64,000 nucleotides of DNA from Actinomycetota bacterium (GTDB lineage Bacteria; Actinomycetota; Acidimicrobiia; Acidimicrobiales; AC-14): assembly GCA_005888325.1 (NCBI GenBank), contig VAWU01000023.1, forward strand, positions 88,753 through 152,752. The letters run 5' to 3'. Below the pieces are notes generated by a model, which worked only from the letters and a program-made list of their open reading frames with translations, searched no databases and was not told where the DNA came from. The position numbers and the translations under genes are program-made. Shown here in pieces: positions 17,049 to 26,455 of this stretch (positions are counted from its first letter, which is position 1; every line of letters starts with the position of its first letter).

Positions 17049-18242
17049 ATGACGGCAACCGCAGTTTCGCCAACGATCGACAGCGTGCTCACCGACGACA
17101 TGCTCGCTCGCTTCGACGAGCGCGCGCCGGTGTACGACCGCGAGAACCGCTTCTTCCAGGAGGACTTCGAGGAGCTGCGCGCGTCCGGGTACCTCACCGT
17201 GGCGGTCCCGCGCGAGCTCGGTGGGTTGGGGCTCGGCATCGACGACGTGGTGAAGCTGCAGCGCCGGTTGGCCTCCGTCGCGCCCGCCACCGCGGTCGCG
17301 GTGAACATGCACATCTACTGGACCGGCATCGCCGCCGACCTGTACCGCCTCGGCGACACGAGCTGCGAGTGGATGCTGCGTGAGGCGGCGGCGGGCAAGA
17401 TCTTCGCCGCCGGCCACGGTGAGAGCGGCAACGACATCCCCGTCTTCCTGTCGTCGAGCAAGGCCGAGCGGGTCGACGGTGGTTGGGAGATCACCGGCCA
17501 CAAGATCTTCGGCAGCCTGTCGCCGGTCTGGGACTACCTCGGTGTGCACGCCATGGACACGAGCGACCCGACGCAGCCGAAGGTCGTCCACGCGTTCCTC
17601 CCGCGTGACACACCGGGCTACCGCATCGAGAAGACCTGGGACGTGTTGGGGATGCGGGCCACCGAGAGCCACGACACGATCCTCGACCACACGTTCATCG
17701 CCGACGAGCACACGCCGCTCGTGTGCCCGGCCGGGTTCGCCGGTGCGGGACCGTTCCAGCTCAGCCTGTTCGCGTGGGCGCTCCTCGGCTTCGGCGCCGT
17801 CTACGCGGGCATCGCCCGACGGGCGTACGACCTGACCGTGGACAAGATGCCCGACCGCACGTCGATCGCCCTCACCCGCTCGATGGCGCATCATCCCGAG
17901 GTCCAGCACTACGTGGCCGAGATGCGGATGAACCTCGAGCTGATCGACGCGTACCTCGAGCGCACGGCCGCGGACTGGGCGGCGGGGGTCGACTACGGGA
18001 TGGACTGGCCGGTGAAGATCATCGCCACCAAGTACACCGTCGTGCACCGCGCCTTCGAGGTCGTCGACCGCGCCCTCGACCTGTCAGGCGGCGCGGGGAT
18101 CTTCAAGCGCACGCGGATCGAGCAGCTGTTCCGAGACAGCCGGCTCGGGCGCATCCACCCGGCCAACGAGATGCTCGCCCACGAGCTGGTGGGCAAGCTC
18201 TCGCTCGGCATCAACCCCGACGACCCGCAGCGCTGGGGCTGA
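17049..18242 (+). CDS. Acyl-CoA dehydrogenase family flavoprotein
   Basis: The protein has 397 residues with the acyl-CoA dehydrogenase layout: an N-terminal helical domain (FFQEDFEELRASGYLTVAVP and ELGGLG), a middle beta domain (ITGHKIFGSLSPVWDYLGVH) and a C-terminal FAD helix bundle (ALDLSGGAGIFKRTRIEQLF). The segment that usually reads YEGTSE and carries the catalytic Glu reads IHPANEM, so the classical base is absent. It may use another base or catalyse a related flavin reaction. The ATG at 17049 follows GGAGG at good spacing. TACAGT at 17007-17012 could be the -10 of a promoter with a short leader. A perfect hairpin follows the stop. Confidence 0.85.
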   Translation: MTATAVSPTIDSVLTDDMLARFDERAPVYDRENRFFQEDFEELRASGYLTVAVPRELGGLGLGIDDVVKLQRRLASVAPATAVAVNMHIYWTGIAADLYRLGDTSCEWMLREAAAGKIFAAGHGESGNDIPVFLSSSKAERVDGGWEITGHKIFGSLSPVWDYLGVHAMDTSDPTQPKVVHAFLPRDTPGYRIEKTWDVLGMRATESHDTILDHTFIADEHTPLVCPAGFAGAGPFQLSLFAWALLGFGAVYAGIARRAYDLTVDKMPDRTSIALTRSMAHHPEVQHYVAEMRMNLELIDAYLERTAADWAAGVDYGMDWPVKIIATKYTVVHRAFEVVDRALDLSGGAGIFKRTRIEQLFRDSRLGRIHPANEMLAHELVGKLSLGINPDDPQRWG

Positions 18243-18256
18243 TCGCCGACCGCTCC

Positions 18257-18284
18257 GAGTCGCGCCCGACGATGGGCGCGACTC
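18257..18284. terminator. Perfect hairpin between convergent genes
   Basis: An 11-bp perfect inverted repeat, GAGTCGCGCCC and GGGCGCGACTC, is separated by a six-base loop. It lies between the acyl-CoA dehydrogenase stop and the convergent azlD stop, whose last bases it includes. No U-tract is present, but many actinobacterial terminators lack one. It could serve both strands. Confidence 0.65.
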
Positions 18285-18576
18285 AGAGCGCCTGGATGAC
18301 GATCAGCGCGCCGAGGCCGACCACCAGGGTCAGCGCGACACTGCGTGTGCGCCACGCCACCAGCGCGGCGAGCACGCCTGCGACCAGCCGGCCCTGCGCC
18401 AGGTCGAACGAGCCATGGGGTCGGACCAGCGCGGGGACGACGAGTGCTGCGAGCGCCGCGGGCGGGATCTGACGCAGGACCCGTTGGATCCCGGGGGGGA
18501 CGTTCGCCACTCGATTGGCGGCGACGAGGAACGACGCTCGCATCGCGAACGTCCCCGTGCCGGCGAGGACGATCAC
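18283..18576 (-). CDS. azlD: AzlD-family branched-chain amino acid exporter subunit
   Basis: The protein has about 97 residues with three hydrophobic segments. The pattern VIVLAGTGTFAMRASFLVAANR followed by GIQRVLRQIPPAALAALVVPAL is typical of AzlD. AzlD is the small partner of AzlC in exporters of branched-chain amino acids and their analogues. I chose the GTG at 18576. A CTG at 18594 would overlap the azlC stop by four bases and give six more residues. Its stop codon lies within the hairpin shared with the convergent gene. Confidence 0.82.
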   Translation of the reverse strand: MIVLAGTGTFAMRASFLVAANRVANVPPGIQRVLRQIPPAALAALVVPALVRPHGSFDLAQGRLVAGVLAALVAWRTRSVALTLVVGLGALIVIQAL

Positions 18577-18590
18577 CGCCCAGACACGGC

Positions 18591-19292
18591 TCAGCGTCGC
18601 CCCCGGTCCTCGAGCACGTCCGCCACGGCACCGGCGGCGATGCCCGACAGCGCGCCGACGATGACGTACAACGGCCCCGCGCCGGCCTCGGCTGCAGCGA
18701 CCGCGGCGCCGCCCCCCACCGCGCCGGCGATCAGCGCGGGTCGAGACGTGAGCGTGGGAACGAGCAGGACGAGGAACACGAGCGGCACCGCGAAGTCGAG
18801 CGGCACGTCCGCGGGAACCGCGGAGCCCACGAGCACGCCGACGATGGTGCTCACCTGCCACGAGATCCAGAGGAGCAGGCCCGCGCCGAGGAAGTACGGG
18901 AGCCTCGGTCGGGAGTCGGCGTCCGCGGACCACTGGGTGATGGAGACCGCGTAGGCCTGGTCGGTCAGCAGGTAGGCGACCGCGAGCCGGCGGGGGAGCG
19001 GTTCGTCGGTGAGGTACGGCGAGATCGACGCCGAGTACAGCAACATCCGCAGGTTGATCGTGCAGGCGGCGAGCACCGCGACCACCACGGAGCCGCCGTG
19101 GGCGAGGGCGTCGAGGGCCGCGAGCTGCGACGCGCCGGCGAACACGATGGTCGAGAACCCGACCGCGGCCGCCCCGCCGAAGCGGTCGGTGACCGGCGTG
19201 GCCCCGGCGATCAGGCCGAACGGGATCACGCCGACCAACATCGGCGCGACCGCGACAGCACCGGCGCGCAGCTCGGGTGAGAAGCGCTTCAC
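18591..19292 (-). CDS. azlC: AzlC-family branched-chain amino acid exporter subunit
   Basis: The protein has 233 residues and begins MKRFSPELRAGAVAVAPMLVGVIPFGLIAG. It continues with STIVFAGASQLAALDALA and NLRMLLYSASISPYL, all conserved in AzlC/YgaZ. About six membrane spans are visible. With AzlD downstream it should form an exporter for valine, leucine, isoleucine or similar compounds. The same window encodes two Liv-type import systems, so both uptake and release of such compounds may be handled. Transcription is leftward, 84 bases after the VWA gene. Confidence 0.9.
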   Translation of the reverse strand: MKRFSPELRAGAVAVAPMLVGVIPFGLIAGATPVTDRFGGAAAVGFSTIVFAGASQLAALDALAHGGSVVVAVLAACTINLRMLLYSASISPYLTDEPLPRRLAVAYLLTDQAYAVSITQWSADADSRPRLPYFLGAGLLLWISWQVSTIVGVLVGSAVPADVPLDFAVPLVFLVLLVPTLTSRPALIAGAVGGGAAVAAAEAGAGPLYVIVGALSGIAAGAVADVLEDRGRR

Positions 19293-19376
19293 GATCCGAC
19301 CCGGGTACCGCGGGTCACCCGGTGCCGGTCGCGCGTCGACACCGGGCGAGCATACCGAGGGCCCGCGTCGCGGGAC

Positions 19377-20327
19377 CTAGGGCAGGCGCGGCGCCCAGAC
19401 GAGCGCGAACGCGGCGGCCACGAACGCGAACGCAAGTGCCACTGCGGCGAACCACGGCGTCAGCTCGCGCTGCTCGCGGACCAGGTCGACCTGGGTGCCG
19501 ATGTTGTCGTACACCTGCTTCAGCTGTGAGCTCGTGGCCGCCTCGAAGTACTTGCCGCCGGTGGTCTCGGCCGCGGCACGCAGCGCTTGCCGATCCACGG
19601 GCACCCGGAGGACCCGCCCATCAGCAATCACGGTGCCGGCGTCGGTGCCGTACGCGATCGTCGACACGGGAATGCGCGCGCGAGCGGCAGCCGCGGCCGC
19701 GGCCTCGGTGGACCGGCCGATGGTGGTGTTGCCGTCGGACATGACCACGATGAGGGCTGCGGGTTGCTTCCCTCTCGCCGGCGGCGGATGCGTCGCGTTG
19801 ATCGACTCCAGCGCGGCGAAGATGGCCTCGCCGATAGCGGTGTTGGGCGCGAGCTTCAGGTCGTCGAGCTGCCGCAGCGCCGGGGCACGGTCGGTGGTAG
19901 GTGTCACGAGCACCTCGGCGGCCGCCGCGAACGAGATGAGGCCGAGCTTGAACTGGCGGGGAAGCTTCTGGACGAACTCCTTGGCCGCGTTCCGCGCGAC
20001 CGTGATGCGGTCGGGCTTGACGTCGGTGGCCCTCATCGAGTCGGAGACGTCGATCGCCAGCATGACGGTGGCGCTGTCGCGCGTGACATTCGTCCGCCGC
20101 GTGGGTTGCGCGAACCCGAAAACCATGGTCGCGACGGCGAGGATCATCGCCGTCGCAGGCAGGTGCCGGCGCCAACCGGGGTGTCGAGGGGCGACGGCCG
20201 CGAGGACGGCGACGTTGGTGAAGCGCACCGCGTAGTGCCGCCGCCGGCGCTGCATGAGGAGGTACGCGCTCATCAGTGCCACCACCCCCACCAGCAGCCA
20301 GAGCCGGCCCGGGGCGTTGAAGCTCAC
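19377..20327 (-). CDS. VWA-domain membrane protein (BatA-like)
   Basis: The protein has 316 residues. An N-terminal BatA-like region has two membrane spans (LWLLVGVVALMSAYLLMQ and HLPATAMILAVATMVFGFA). The von Willebrand A domain contains the metal-ion site AIDVSDSMRATDVKP (DxSxS), LISFAAAAEVLVTPTTD and IVVMSDGNTT. A last membrane span ends the protein (WFAAVALAFAFVAAAFALVW). In many bacteria such proteins accompany MoxR ATPases and a DUF58 protein, but neither is present here. The GTG at 20327 starts MSFNAPGRLWLL. It lies 151 bases after the gamma-glutamyltransferase gene. Confidence 0.87.
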   Translation of the reverse strand: MSFNAPGRLWLLVGVVALMSAYLLMQRRRRHYAVRFTNVAVLAAVAPRHPGWRRHLPATAMILAVATMVFGFAQPTRRTNVTRDSATVMLAIDVSDSMRATDVKPDRITVARNAAKEFVQKLPRQFKLGLISFAAAAEVLVTPTTDRAPALRQLDDLKLAPNTAIGEAIFAALESINATHPPPARGKQPAALIVVMSDGNTTIGRSTEAAAAAAARARIPVSTIAYGTDAGTVIADGRVLRVPVDRQALRAAAETTGGKYFEAATSSQLKQVYDNIGTQVDLVREQRELTPWFAAVALAFAFVAAAFALVWAPRLP

Positions 20328-20478
20328 GCGGTCACCGGCGACGCGCTCACCGACGGCGCCGTCACCGACTGCACGGCCACGTTCGACACGTCAGCAGTAC
20401 ACCCGGGCGACCTGGGAAGACCCTGAGAGTGCACTGTGGGCCGATCCCCGTCGACCCGTCATCAGCCGGGGGCGGACA

Positions 20479-22038
20479 TCAGAGCCCGGCGGCCGCCTCC
20501 GCCAGCGCTCGCGGGTCGGACGCGCCGGCGAGGTGGTCCGCATCGACCGCGATCGCGTGGGCGTGGCCGACGTGGAACGGCGATCCCGTCGGGTGGCCCC
20601 GTCGCTCCAGGCCCGTGCGCCATGCCGGCGGCGTGCCCGCTTCGAGCTGGACCTCCACCGCGCCGCCGGAGCGCCACGTGCCGAAGTCTCCGCCGCCGAC
20701 GTTCCCGAGCACCCACCGGGGCGCGGCGATCGCGGCCCCCGGGGTCTCACCCCCATGGAGCATGCGCGCCAGCAGCTGCAGCAGGATCTGAGGTTGGCTG
20801 TCGCCGCCCATCGTCCCGAGCACCATTCGGAGCTTGCCGTCCGCGGTGGTGACGAGCGCTGGCGAGAGCGTGTGGGGCGGGCGCCGGCGGGGGCCGTACT
20901 CCGCGGGATGACCGGGCTCGAGCGTGAACCCGATGCCCCGGTCCTGGAGGAAGATGCGGGTCGCGGGCTCGACGATGTGCGCGCCCCATCCCGACGCGTT
21001 CGACTGGATGAGCGACACCCCCATGCGTTCGCGGTCGACGGCGGCGAGGAAGATCGTCCCCCCTGCCCGCTCGGGAGGGTCGGTCATGACCGCCGCCCGA
21101 TCGGGATCGATCGAGGCGCGGCGCGCGGCCAGACGCTCCGGCGCGAGGAGAGCCCGGCCGTCCGCTCCGTCGAAGAGCACGCGCAGGCGGTCGTGGCCCG
21201 CCTGTCGGGCGGCCTCCACCAGCAGGTGGGCCCACGCCGGGTCCGCAGGATCGGTCGGCAGGTCGAGTCCCTGCAGGATGCCCGCGGCCGCGAGCGTGAG
21301 GTAACCCTGCGAGTTCGGGGGGGCGGTCCACACCCGGTGGCCCCACGCGTCGATGCCCAGCGGCTCGACCCATTCGGCGCTCGTCGCCGCCAGGTCGTCG
21401 GGGACGTACTCGCCTCCACCGAGCGCGAGGAGGCCCGCGCCGAACTCGCCGCCGTAGAAGCCGTCGCGCCCGCCGGTCACCACGGCCGCCAGCGCCCGCG
21501 CCACCCCGGGCCGGCGGATGACCGTTCCGGCCCGAACCGGACCCGGCTTGCGGTAGTCGTCGGCGCCGGGCAGCTCGAGCACCGCGGTCGTCGCCCAGGC
21601 GTGGATGGGCGCGGCGGCGAAGCCCTCGGACGCGTAGCGCTGCGCGGGGTGGAGCACGTCGGCCAACGGGAGCCGCCCGAACCGCTCGTGCAGGGCGAGC
21701 CAGCCGTCGACACAGCCGGGGACCGGCACGCTGCGGATGTCGCCGGTCATCGGCATGGCCGTGAGGCCCTCGGCTCGCATGCGTTGCGGGTCGGCCCCCG
21801 AGCCGGCGCGCCCGGAGGCGTTGAGGACCGCGGGCGCGCCGCGTTCGTGGTGCACGATCGCGAAGAGGTCGCCGCCCATGCCGCACATGTGCTGCGTCGT
21901 CACCGCCAGCACGGCGCTGGCCGCGACGGCCGCGTCGGCCGCGCTGCCGCCGGCGCGCAGCATCGCCACGCCGGCGCCGCTGGCGAGATGGTCGACGGTG
22001 CACACCATGCCGGAGGGCGCGTAGCGGGTGACGTCCAC
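20479..22038 (-). CDS. Gamma-glutamyltransferase family protein (Ntn hydrolase)
   Basis: The protein has about 519 residues. The N-terminus (RYAPSGMVCTVDHLASGAGVAMLRAGGSAADAAVA) and MCGMGGDLFAIVH are hallmarks of gamma-glutamyltranspeptidases. The self-cleavage site, TTHxSVVD in classical enzymes, reads GTIFLAAVD. The nucleophilic Thr is kept but the following Thr and His are not. ATRIFLQDRGIGFTLEPGHP and LRMVLGTMGGDSQPQILLQ match the small subunit. No export signal is visible, unlike many GGTs, so a cytoplasmic hydrolase of gamma-glutamyl or other amide substrates is possible. The GTG at 22038 was chosen because homology begins there. Confidence 0.86.
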   Translation of the reverse strand: MDVTRYAPSGMVCTVDHLASGAGVAMLRAGGSAADAAVAASAVLAVTTQHMCGMGGDLFAIVHHERGAPAVLNASGRAGSGADPQRMRAEGLTAMPMTGDIRSVPVPGCVDGWLALHERFGRLPLADVLHPAQRYASEGFAAAPIHAWATTAVLELPGADDYRKPGPVRAGTVIRRPGVARALAAVVTGGRDGFYGGEFGAGLLALGGGEYVPDDLAATSAEWVEPLGIDAWGHRVWTAPPNSQGYLTLAAAGILQGLDLPTDPADPAWAHLLVEAARQAGHDRLRVLFDGADGRALLAPERLAARRASIDPDRAAVMTDPPERAGGTIFLAAVDRERMGVSLIQSNASGWGAHIVEPATRIFLQDRGIGFTLEPGHPAEYGPRRRPPHTLSPALVTTADGKLRMVLGTMGGDSQPQILLQLLARMLHGGETPGAAIAAPRWVLGNVGGGDFGTWRSGGAVEVQLEAGTPPAWRTGLERRGHPTGSPFHVGHAHAIAVDADHLAGASDPRALAEAAAGL

Positions 22039-22130
22039 GCACGCATCGTACGGTTCGTGCCCCGCGTTCCGTCCGGAGCGTTCGCCGCGGGTCACCTGCG
22101 GAGCCATGTAGGCGCTGCAGGCCGGGTCGG

Positions 22131-22136
22131 TAGGAT
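22131..22136 (+). promoter_or_regulatory. Candidate -10 element of a leaderless transcript
   Basis: TAGGAT lies seven bases before the ATG at 22144, in the 105-bp gap between divergent genes. No ribosome site precedes the ATG, which fits leaderless transcription. Confidence 0.5.
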
Positions 22137-22143
22137 CCGGCGC

Positions 22144-22989
22144 ATGCCCGAGCTCGAGACGCTGCTCTACGACGAGACCGACGGCGTGGCCTGGGTCACG
22201 CTCAACCGACCCGAGGTGCACAACGCGTTCAACGTGCAGATGCAACAGGAGCTCAAGACCCTCTGGCGGGGCTTGCGCCGGAACGACGACGTGCGTTGCG
22301 TGGTGCTCACCGGTGCCGGAGATCGCGCGTTCTGCTCGGGCATCGACCGATCAGAGACGATGGGCCATTGGGAGACCCTCGACGACGTTCGGGCGGCCGC
22401 CGCCGGCGCGACCGGTGTCGGAGGTGCGTCGTCGACCCCTTGGCACTTCGACGACCCGGGCGAGAACATCGGGCCGAAGACCAACGACCTGTGGAAGCCC
22501 GTGGTCGCCGCGATCAACGGGATGGCGTGCGGAGGCGCGTTCTACATCCTCGGCGAGGTCGACATCGTGGTCGCCGCCGAGCATGCGACCTTCTTCGACC
22601 CGCACACGACGTTCGGGATGACGGCGTGCTTCGAGTCGATGCACATGCTGCAGAAGATGCCGTTCCACGAGATCATGCGGATCGCGCTACTGGGCGCGAA
22701 CGAGCGCATGTCCGCGCAACGCGCGCACCAGATCGGCTTCGTCACCGAGGTCGTGCCGCTCGCCGAGCTCCACGAGGCTGCGGCGTGGTTGGGCCAGACG
22801 ATCGCCTCGGCCCCACCGGTGGCGGTGCAGGGCACGGTCCGCTCGCTGTGGGCGGCCCGGGAGCTCTCGAGGGCCCAGGCGCTCGACATGGGCAAGGTGA
22901 TCATCAGGCTCGGCAGCGACCCTGCCTCGCTGTACGCGGGGCAGCAGGCCTTCGCGGCCGGCGACCGGGCCCGACCGCGCATCCGCTAG
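22144..22989 (+). CDS. Enoyl-CoA hydratase/isomerase (crotonase) superfamily protein
   Basis: The protein has 281 residues with the crotonase fold: VAWVTLNRPEVHNAFNVQM, VVLTGAGDRAFCSGID (first oxyanion-hole strand) and KPVVAAINGMACGGAFYILG (second oxyanion hole). The two catalytic Glu of true hydratases are not seen. The site after ACGG has Tyr, and the later PE is PH (FFDPHTTFG). The enzyme is therefore unlikely to be a standard hydratase and may be an isomerase, hydrolase or decarboxylase acting on a CoA thioester. A crotonase label is firm; the reaction is not known. The next gene starts three bases after its stop. Confidence 0.85.
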   Translation: MPELETLLYDETDGVAWVTLNRPEVHNAFNVQMQQELKTLWRGLRRNDDVRCVVLTGAGDRAFCSGIDRSETMGHWETLDDVRAAAAGATGVGGASSTPWHFDDPGENIGPKTNDLWKPVVAAINGMACGGAFYILGEVDIVVAAEHATFFDPHTTFGMTACFESMHMLQKMPFHEIMRIALLGANERMSAQRAHQIGFVTEVVPLAELHEAAAWLGQTIASAPPVAVQGTVRSLWAARELSRAQALDMGKVIIRLGSDPASLYAGQQAFAAGDRARPRIR

Positions 22990-22992
22990 GCG

Positions 22993-24849
22993 GTGCCTCC
23001 GGCCGGACCGGAGAGCGCGCGCTCTCGCCGTAACTGGCGGGGATGGGCCGCACTCGGGCTGACGATCATTGCCGTTCTTCCGGTGCTCGTTGTGCTGGTG
23101 ACGAGGACGGGACGCTCTTACACGCCGGTGTCGGACATCGCCCCGATCGACTTGCGGGTGCGAGACGTGTGGTCGTCGCACATTCCTCTCGTCGGGGCGT
23201 ACAGCCGGGGATGGAACCACCCGGGCCCGCTCCTGCTCTGGCTCCTCGCCATCCCCTCCGGATTGGCCGGGCAGGCTCCGTGGGCCACGCTCGTCGGTGG
23301 GGCCATCCTGCAAGGCGTCGCCATCGTCGCCAGCGCTCGCCTCGCCCTGCGGCGTGGAGGACTCCCTCTCGCCCTGGTGGTGCTCACGGCCATGAGCCTC
23401 AGCTACGCGAAGCACGGGGTGTTCCTGAGTGCCTGGAACCCCGACGTCGCCTTTCCTTTCTTCACCCTCTACCTGCTAGAGATCTGGTCCGTCGCGGACG
23501 GGGAGGTTCGTGCGCTCGTCCCGGCAACCATCGTCGGGACGTTCCTCGTGCAAACCCACTTCGGGTACTTTCCGCTCGTCGTCGTCTCCGCGGTGTGGGC
23601 AGCACTGGTGCGCGTGAGAACGACTCGAGGCGGTCGGCGAGTCCGGCAGGAGTGGAGCCGGGCCGTCAAACACAGCGTCGCATTCGCAACCGTGCTGTGG
23701 GTTCCGACGGCGATCGAGCAGTTCACCGGGTCACCCGGGAACCTCACCCGTATGGCCCGCTACTTCTTCAGTGCGAGTGAACCGACGGCGGGTCTGCGCG
23801 TGGGTGCCGGGCTCCTGGCTGCGGAGTTCCGCATACCGCCGCCCTGGCTCGGTGGCCACGAGCACGCCAACCCGTTCAACTCGGCGGTGTACCCGGCCCC
23901 GCTCACCTGGCTGCTCGTCCCCGCGCTGGTTGTCGCGCTCGGGCTCGTGGCGACTCACCGAAGCCGTTCTCGTGCCGATCGACGAGTGATCGTCCTGATC
24001 GGGCTCCTGCTGATCACCGGAGTGATTGCGATCGCACAGGCCCCGGAGCTCAAGCCGTGGCTCTTCCTGTGGCGACGGATCCTTCCGCCGTTCACCTTCG
24101 CGGCGACGGGTTGGGCGCTCGCCCGATGGCTCGGCCTCTCCCGATACCTCGTGGTGACGAGGGTCTGCGGGTTTGCGCTCTTGGCTCTGCTGATCGTGCG
24201 ATCGCTGACGCTCACCGTGGAGGTCGTCGGCGAGAAGCGGGCGTTCGGCCCGTTCGAGCGCGACGTTCAGAGTCTGGTTCATCAGCTGGAACGGGCCGGT
24301 CTTCCCGGGCGCCCCGTTCTCCTGCGAGATCCGGAGAGCACGAGCGGGGTCGAGTACGCCCTCGTCAACGAGCTCGACCGCCGAGGGGTGCCGGTACGGG
24401 TGGACGAGCCGGCCGGTCACATCTTCGGAACGCACCGCGTCTCGACGACTCGCGGGGTCTCGCAGGTTTGGTATGTCACCCAATCCGGACGCTTCGTGAG
24501 CTTCATCACCGCGCGGCCCGGCGCGAGCGTGCTCGCACGCACCACGCCGCTGTCGCCGAGCGAAGAGGCGAACCTGACGAACCTGCAGCGCAGGCTCGGG
24601 GCTCAACTGCGCAGAGCCGGGCGCGTCGATGTCGCGTCATATGTCGATTCACCGCTTCTGGGCCTGTTCGTCGCCGGTGTGAGGGGCATCGACCAGAACG
24701 ACGTCAACCGGGCGGTGAGGCTGAACGCGCGGGTGTCTCGTTCGGGTCATTGCCGTTGTGCCGTTGTCGCCTTTCGGCCAAGCGAGGTCCCGAGGGACCT
24801 GCTCCCGGGCGTCGGGCCGGCGCTGCCCGAGGCGACAGGCACGGGGTGA
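22993..24849 (+). CDS. Large polytopic membrane protein, GT-C glycosyltransferase-like
   Basis: The protein has 618 residues. It has about ten membrane spans over the first 410 residues and a soluble C-terminal part of about 200 residues. The first outer loop (VSDIAPIDLRVRDVW...YSRGWNHPGPLLLWLLA) has the acidic, Trp- and His-rich character of GT-C enzymes that use polyprenyl-linked sugars. This is a resemblance, not a proven match. WNPDVAFPFFTLYL and THFGYFPLV also recall that class. The gene has visibly more A/T third positions than its neighbours, so it may have come by transfer. It starts three bases after the crotonase gene and may be cotranscribed with it. Confidence 0.7.
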   Translation: MPPAGPESARSRRNWRGWAALGLTIIAVLPVLVVLVTRTGRSYTPVSDIAPIDLRVRDVWSSHIPLVGAYSRGWNHPGPLLLWLLAIPSGLAGQAPWATLVGGAILQGVAIVASARLALRRGGLPLALVVLTAMSLSYAKHGVFLSAWNPDVAFPFFTLYLLEIWSVADGEVRALVPATIVGTFLVQTHFGYFPLVVVSAVWAALVRVRTTRGGRRVRQEWSRAVKHSVAFATVLWVPTAIEQFTGSPGNLTRMARYFFSASEPTAGLRVGAGLLAAEFRIPPPWLGGHEHANPFNSAVYPAPLTWLLVPALVVALGLVATHRSRSRADRRVIVLIGLLLITGVIAIAQAPELKPWLFLWRRILPPFTFAATGWALARWLGLSRYLVVTRVCGFALLALLIVRSLTLTVEVVGEKRAFGPFERDVQSLVHQLERAGLPGRPVLLRDPESTSGVEYALVNELDRRGVPVRVDEPAGHIFGTHRVSTTRGVSQVWYVTQSGRFVSFITARPGASVLARTTPLSPSEEANLTNLQRRLGAQLRRAGRVDVASYVDSPLLGLFVAGVRGIDQNDVNRAVRLNARVSRSGHCRCAVVAFRPSEVPRDLLPGVGPALPEATGTG

Positions 24850-24882
24850 AGATCATCGCCGGTCGAGCCGACAACACCTCTG

Positions 24883-26448
24883 ATGGACGGATCGATCAGC
24901 CCGCGGATCGCGGGACGCCTGGCGGGAGCGCTCTTCGTCTCGTGCGGCGCGCTGGTGGGGATGACCGCGCCCATCATGCCTGCGCCACCGTCGGCGAACC
25001 GCCCCGCGTTGGTCGCACTGGCCCTGATCGCGGTGGCGACGGGAGCCCTCATCTGGGAGATGCCCTGGGACCGTTGGTCGCAGGCCGCCACCCTGTGGCT
25101 CGTGCCCGTCGCGTTCAGCCTCATCGCCCTGCACAACTTCTGCGCGGGAAACGAGGGCTACCGCTACCCGGTGTTCTTCTTCGTCACCTTCGCCTGGCTG
25201 GGTGCGTCCCATCCGCCGCGCACGTCGCTGAAGTTCCTGCCGCTGGCCGGCGCCGCCTATCTGATGCCGCTTGTCGTCGCCGATCCCAGCGCAGAGGCGC
25301 TCAGCTCCGCGGTCTTCGCCCTGCCCGTGTGCGTCTTCGTCGGTGAGGCGGTGGCGTGGATGGCCCGGCGCCTGCGCCAGACGTTGACCGCGCTGGACCT
25401 CGCCAACCGGGCCCTCGAGCTCGCCCAGGCCGAGTCGCAGCACCGGGCCGACCTGCTGGCCACGGTGGCCCGCGCCGGTGGCGCAATAGCCAGCCTCCAG
25501 CGCGAGCAGGTGCTGGGGGCGGTGGTGGACTCGGTGCTCGACCTGGGCCTCGACGCCGCCGCGTTCTGCTTCTTCGACGACGAGGCGGCCACCTATCGCG
25601 TCGGGCACCTGCGCGGCCTGCCCGACACGCTCGCGCTCCGCGCCCTGCCCACCACCGAGGGCCTCGCCCCGCGCTGTCGCGCCGACGGGCGCACGATCAT
25701 CGTCGAGGACTATCCCGCCCACACGCTCGCCATCCCCGCCATCGTCGAGGCCGGTGTACGCGCTGCCGTGCTCACGCCCGTGCGCATGGACGACACGATC
25801 CCCGCGGTGCTCATCGCCGCCGCGTTCCAGCCCATGGCGCTGGGGGGCGACACCGTGGAGAGCGTGGAGCTGCTGGCTGCCCAAGCCGGACGGGCGCTGG
25901 CGAACGCGCAGACCCATGAGCACGAGCGCCGCACCAGCCAGGCCCTGGCCGCGGCCACCTTGCGCGACGAGCTGACCGGTATCGGCAACCGTCGTCATGC
26001 TGCGGCGATGCTGGAGAGCCTGTTGCCGGGTGACGCAGTGGGACTGCTCGACCTCGACCACTTCAAGGCGGTCAACGATCGTGACGGGCATGCCGCGGGC
26101 GACGCGGTGCTCGTGACGATGGGCGACTACCTGCGCGAGCACCTCCGCTACGAGGACAGCGCGGCGCGCTACGGCGGCGAGGAGTTCCTCGTCCTGCTGC
26201 GCCAGATCCCCGATCGGGCCCTCGAGACGGCCGAGCGACTGGTCGAGGGCTGGCGGGCACGCCAGCCCGGGGTGACCATCAGCATGGGCGTCTCGGTGCA
26301 TCGAGCGGAGCAGTCCGCGGCGGCCACGCTCGGCCATGCCGACGCCGCCCTCTATGCTGCCAAGCGCACGGGCCGCGATCGCGTGTGCGAGTACGCGCTC
26401 GAGGACGTGGACAGCGCGACTGGCGAATTCAGCCACGAGTCGCGATAG
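24883..26448 (+). CDS. Membrane-bound GAF-GGDEF diguanylate cyclase
   Basis: The protein has 521 residues. Six or so membrane spans (residues 10-165) act as the sensor, followed by a GAF domain (about 190-350) and a GGDEF domain (about 360-510). The active site reads RYGGEEFLVLL, with LGLLDLDHFKAVND-like metal residues (GLLDLDHFKAVNDRDGHAAG). An inhibitory I-site (RYED, five residues before GGEEF) is present, so product feedback by c-di-GMP is expected. It is a close architectural relative of the protein at 51952-53472. GACAAC at 24870-24875 lies seven bases before the ATG and may be a -10 for a leaderless message. Confidence 0.9.
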   Translation: MDGSISPRIAGRLAGALFVSCGALVGMTAPIMPAPPSANRPALVALALIAVATGALIWEMPWDRWSQAATLWLVPVAFSLIALHNFCAGNEGYRYPVFFFVTFAWLGASHPPRTSLKFLPLAGAAYLMPLVVADPSAEALSSAVFALPVCVFVGEAVAWMARRLRQTLTALDLANRALELAQAESQHRADLLATVARAGGAIASLQREQVLGAVVDSVLDLGLDAAAFCFFDDEAATYRVGHLRGLPDTLALRALPTTEGLAPRCRADGRTIIVEDYPAHTLAIPAIVEAGVRAAVLTPVRMDDTIPAVLIAAAFQPMALGGDTVESVELLAAQAGRALANAQTHEHERRTSQALAAATLRDELTGIGNRRHAAAMLESLLPGDAVGLLDLDHFKAVNDRDGHAAGDAVLVTMGDYLREHLRYEDSAARYGGEEFLVLLRQIPDRALETAERLVEGWRARQPGVTISMGVSVHRAEQSAAATLGHADAALYAAKRTGRDRVCEYALEDVDSATGEFSHESR

Positions 26449-26455
26449 TGCTCCG

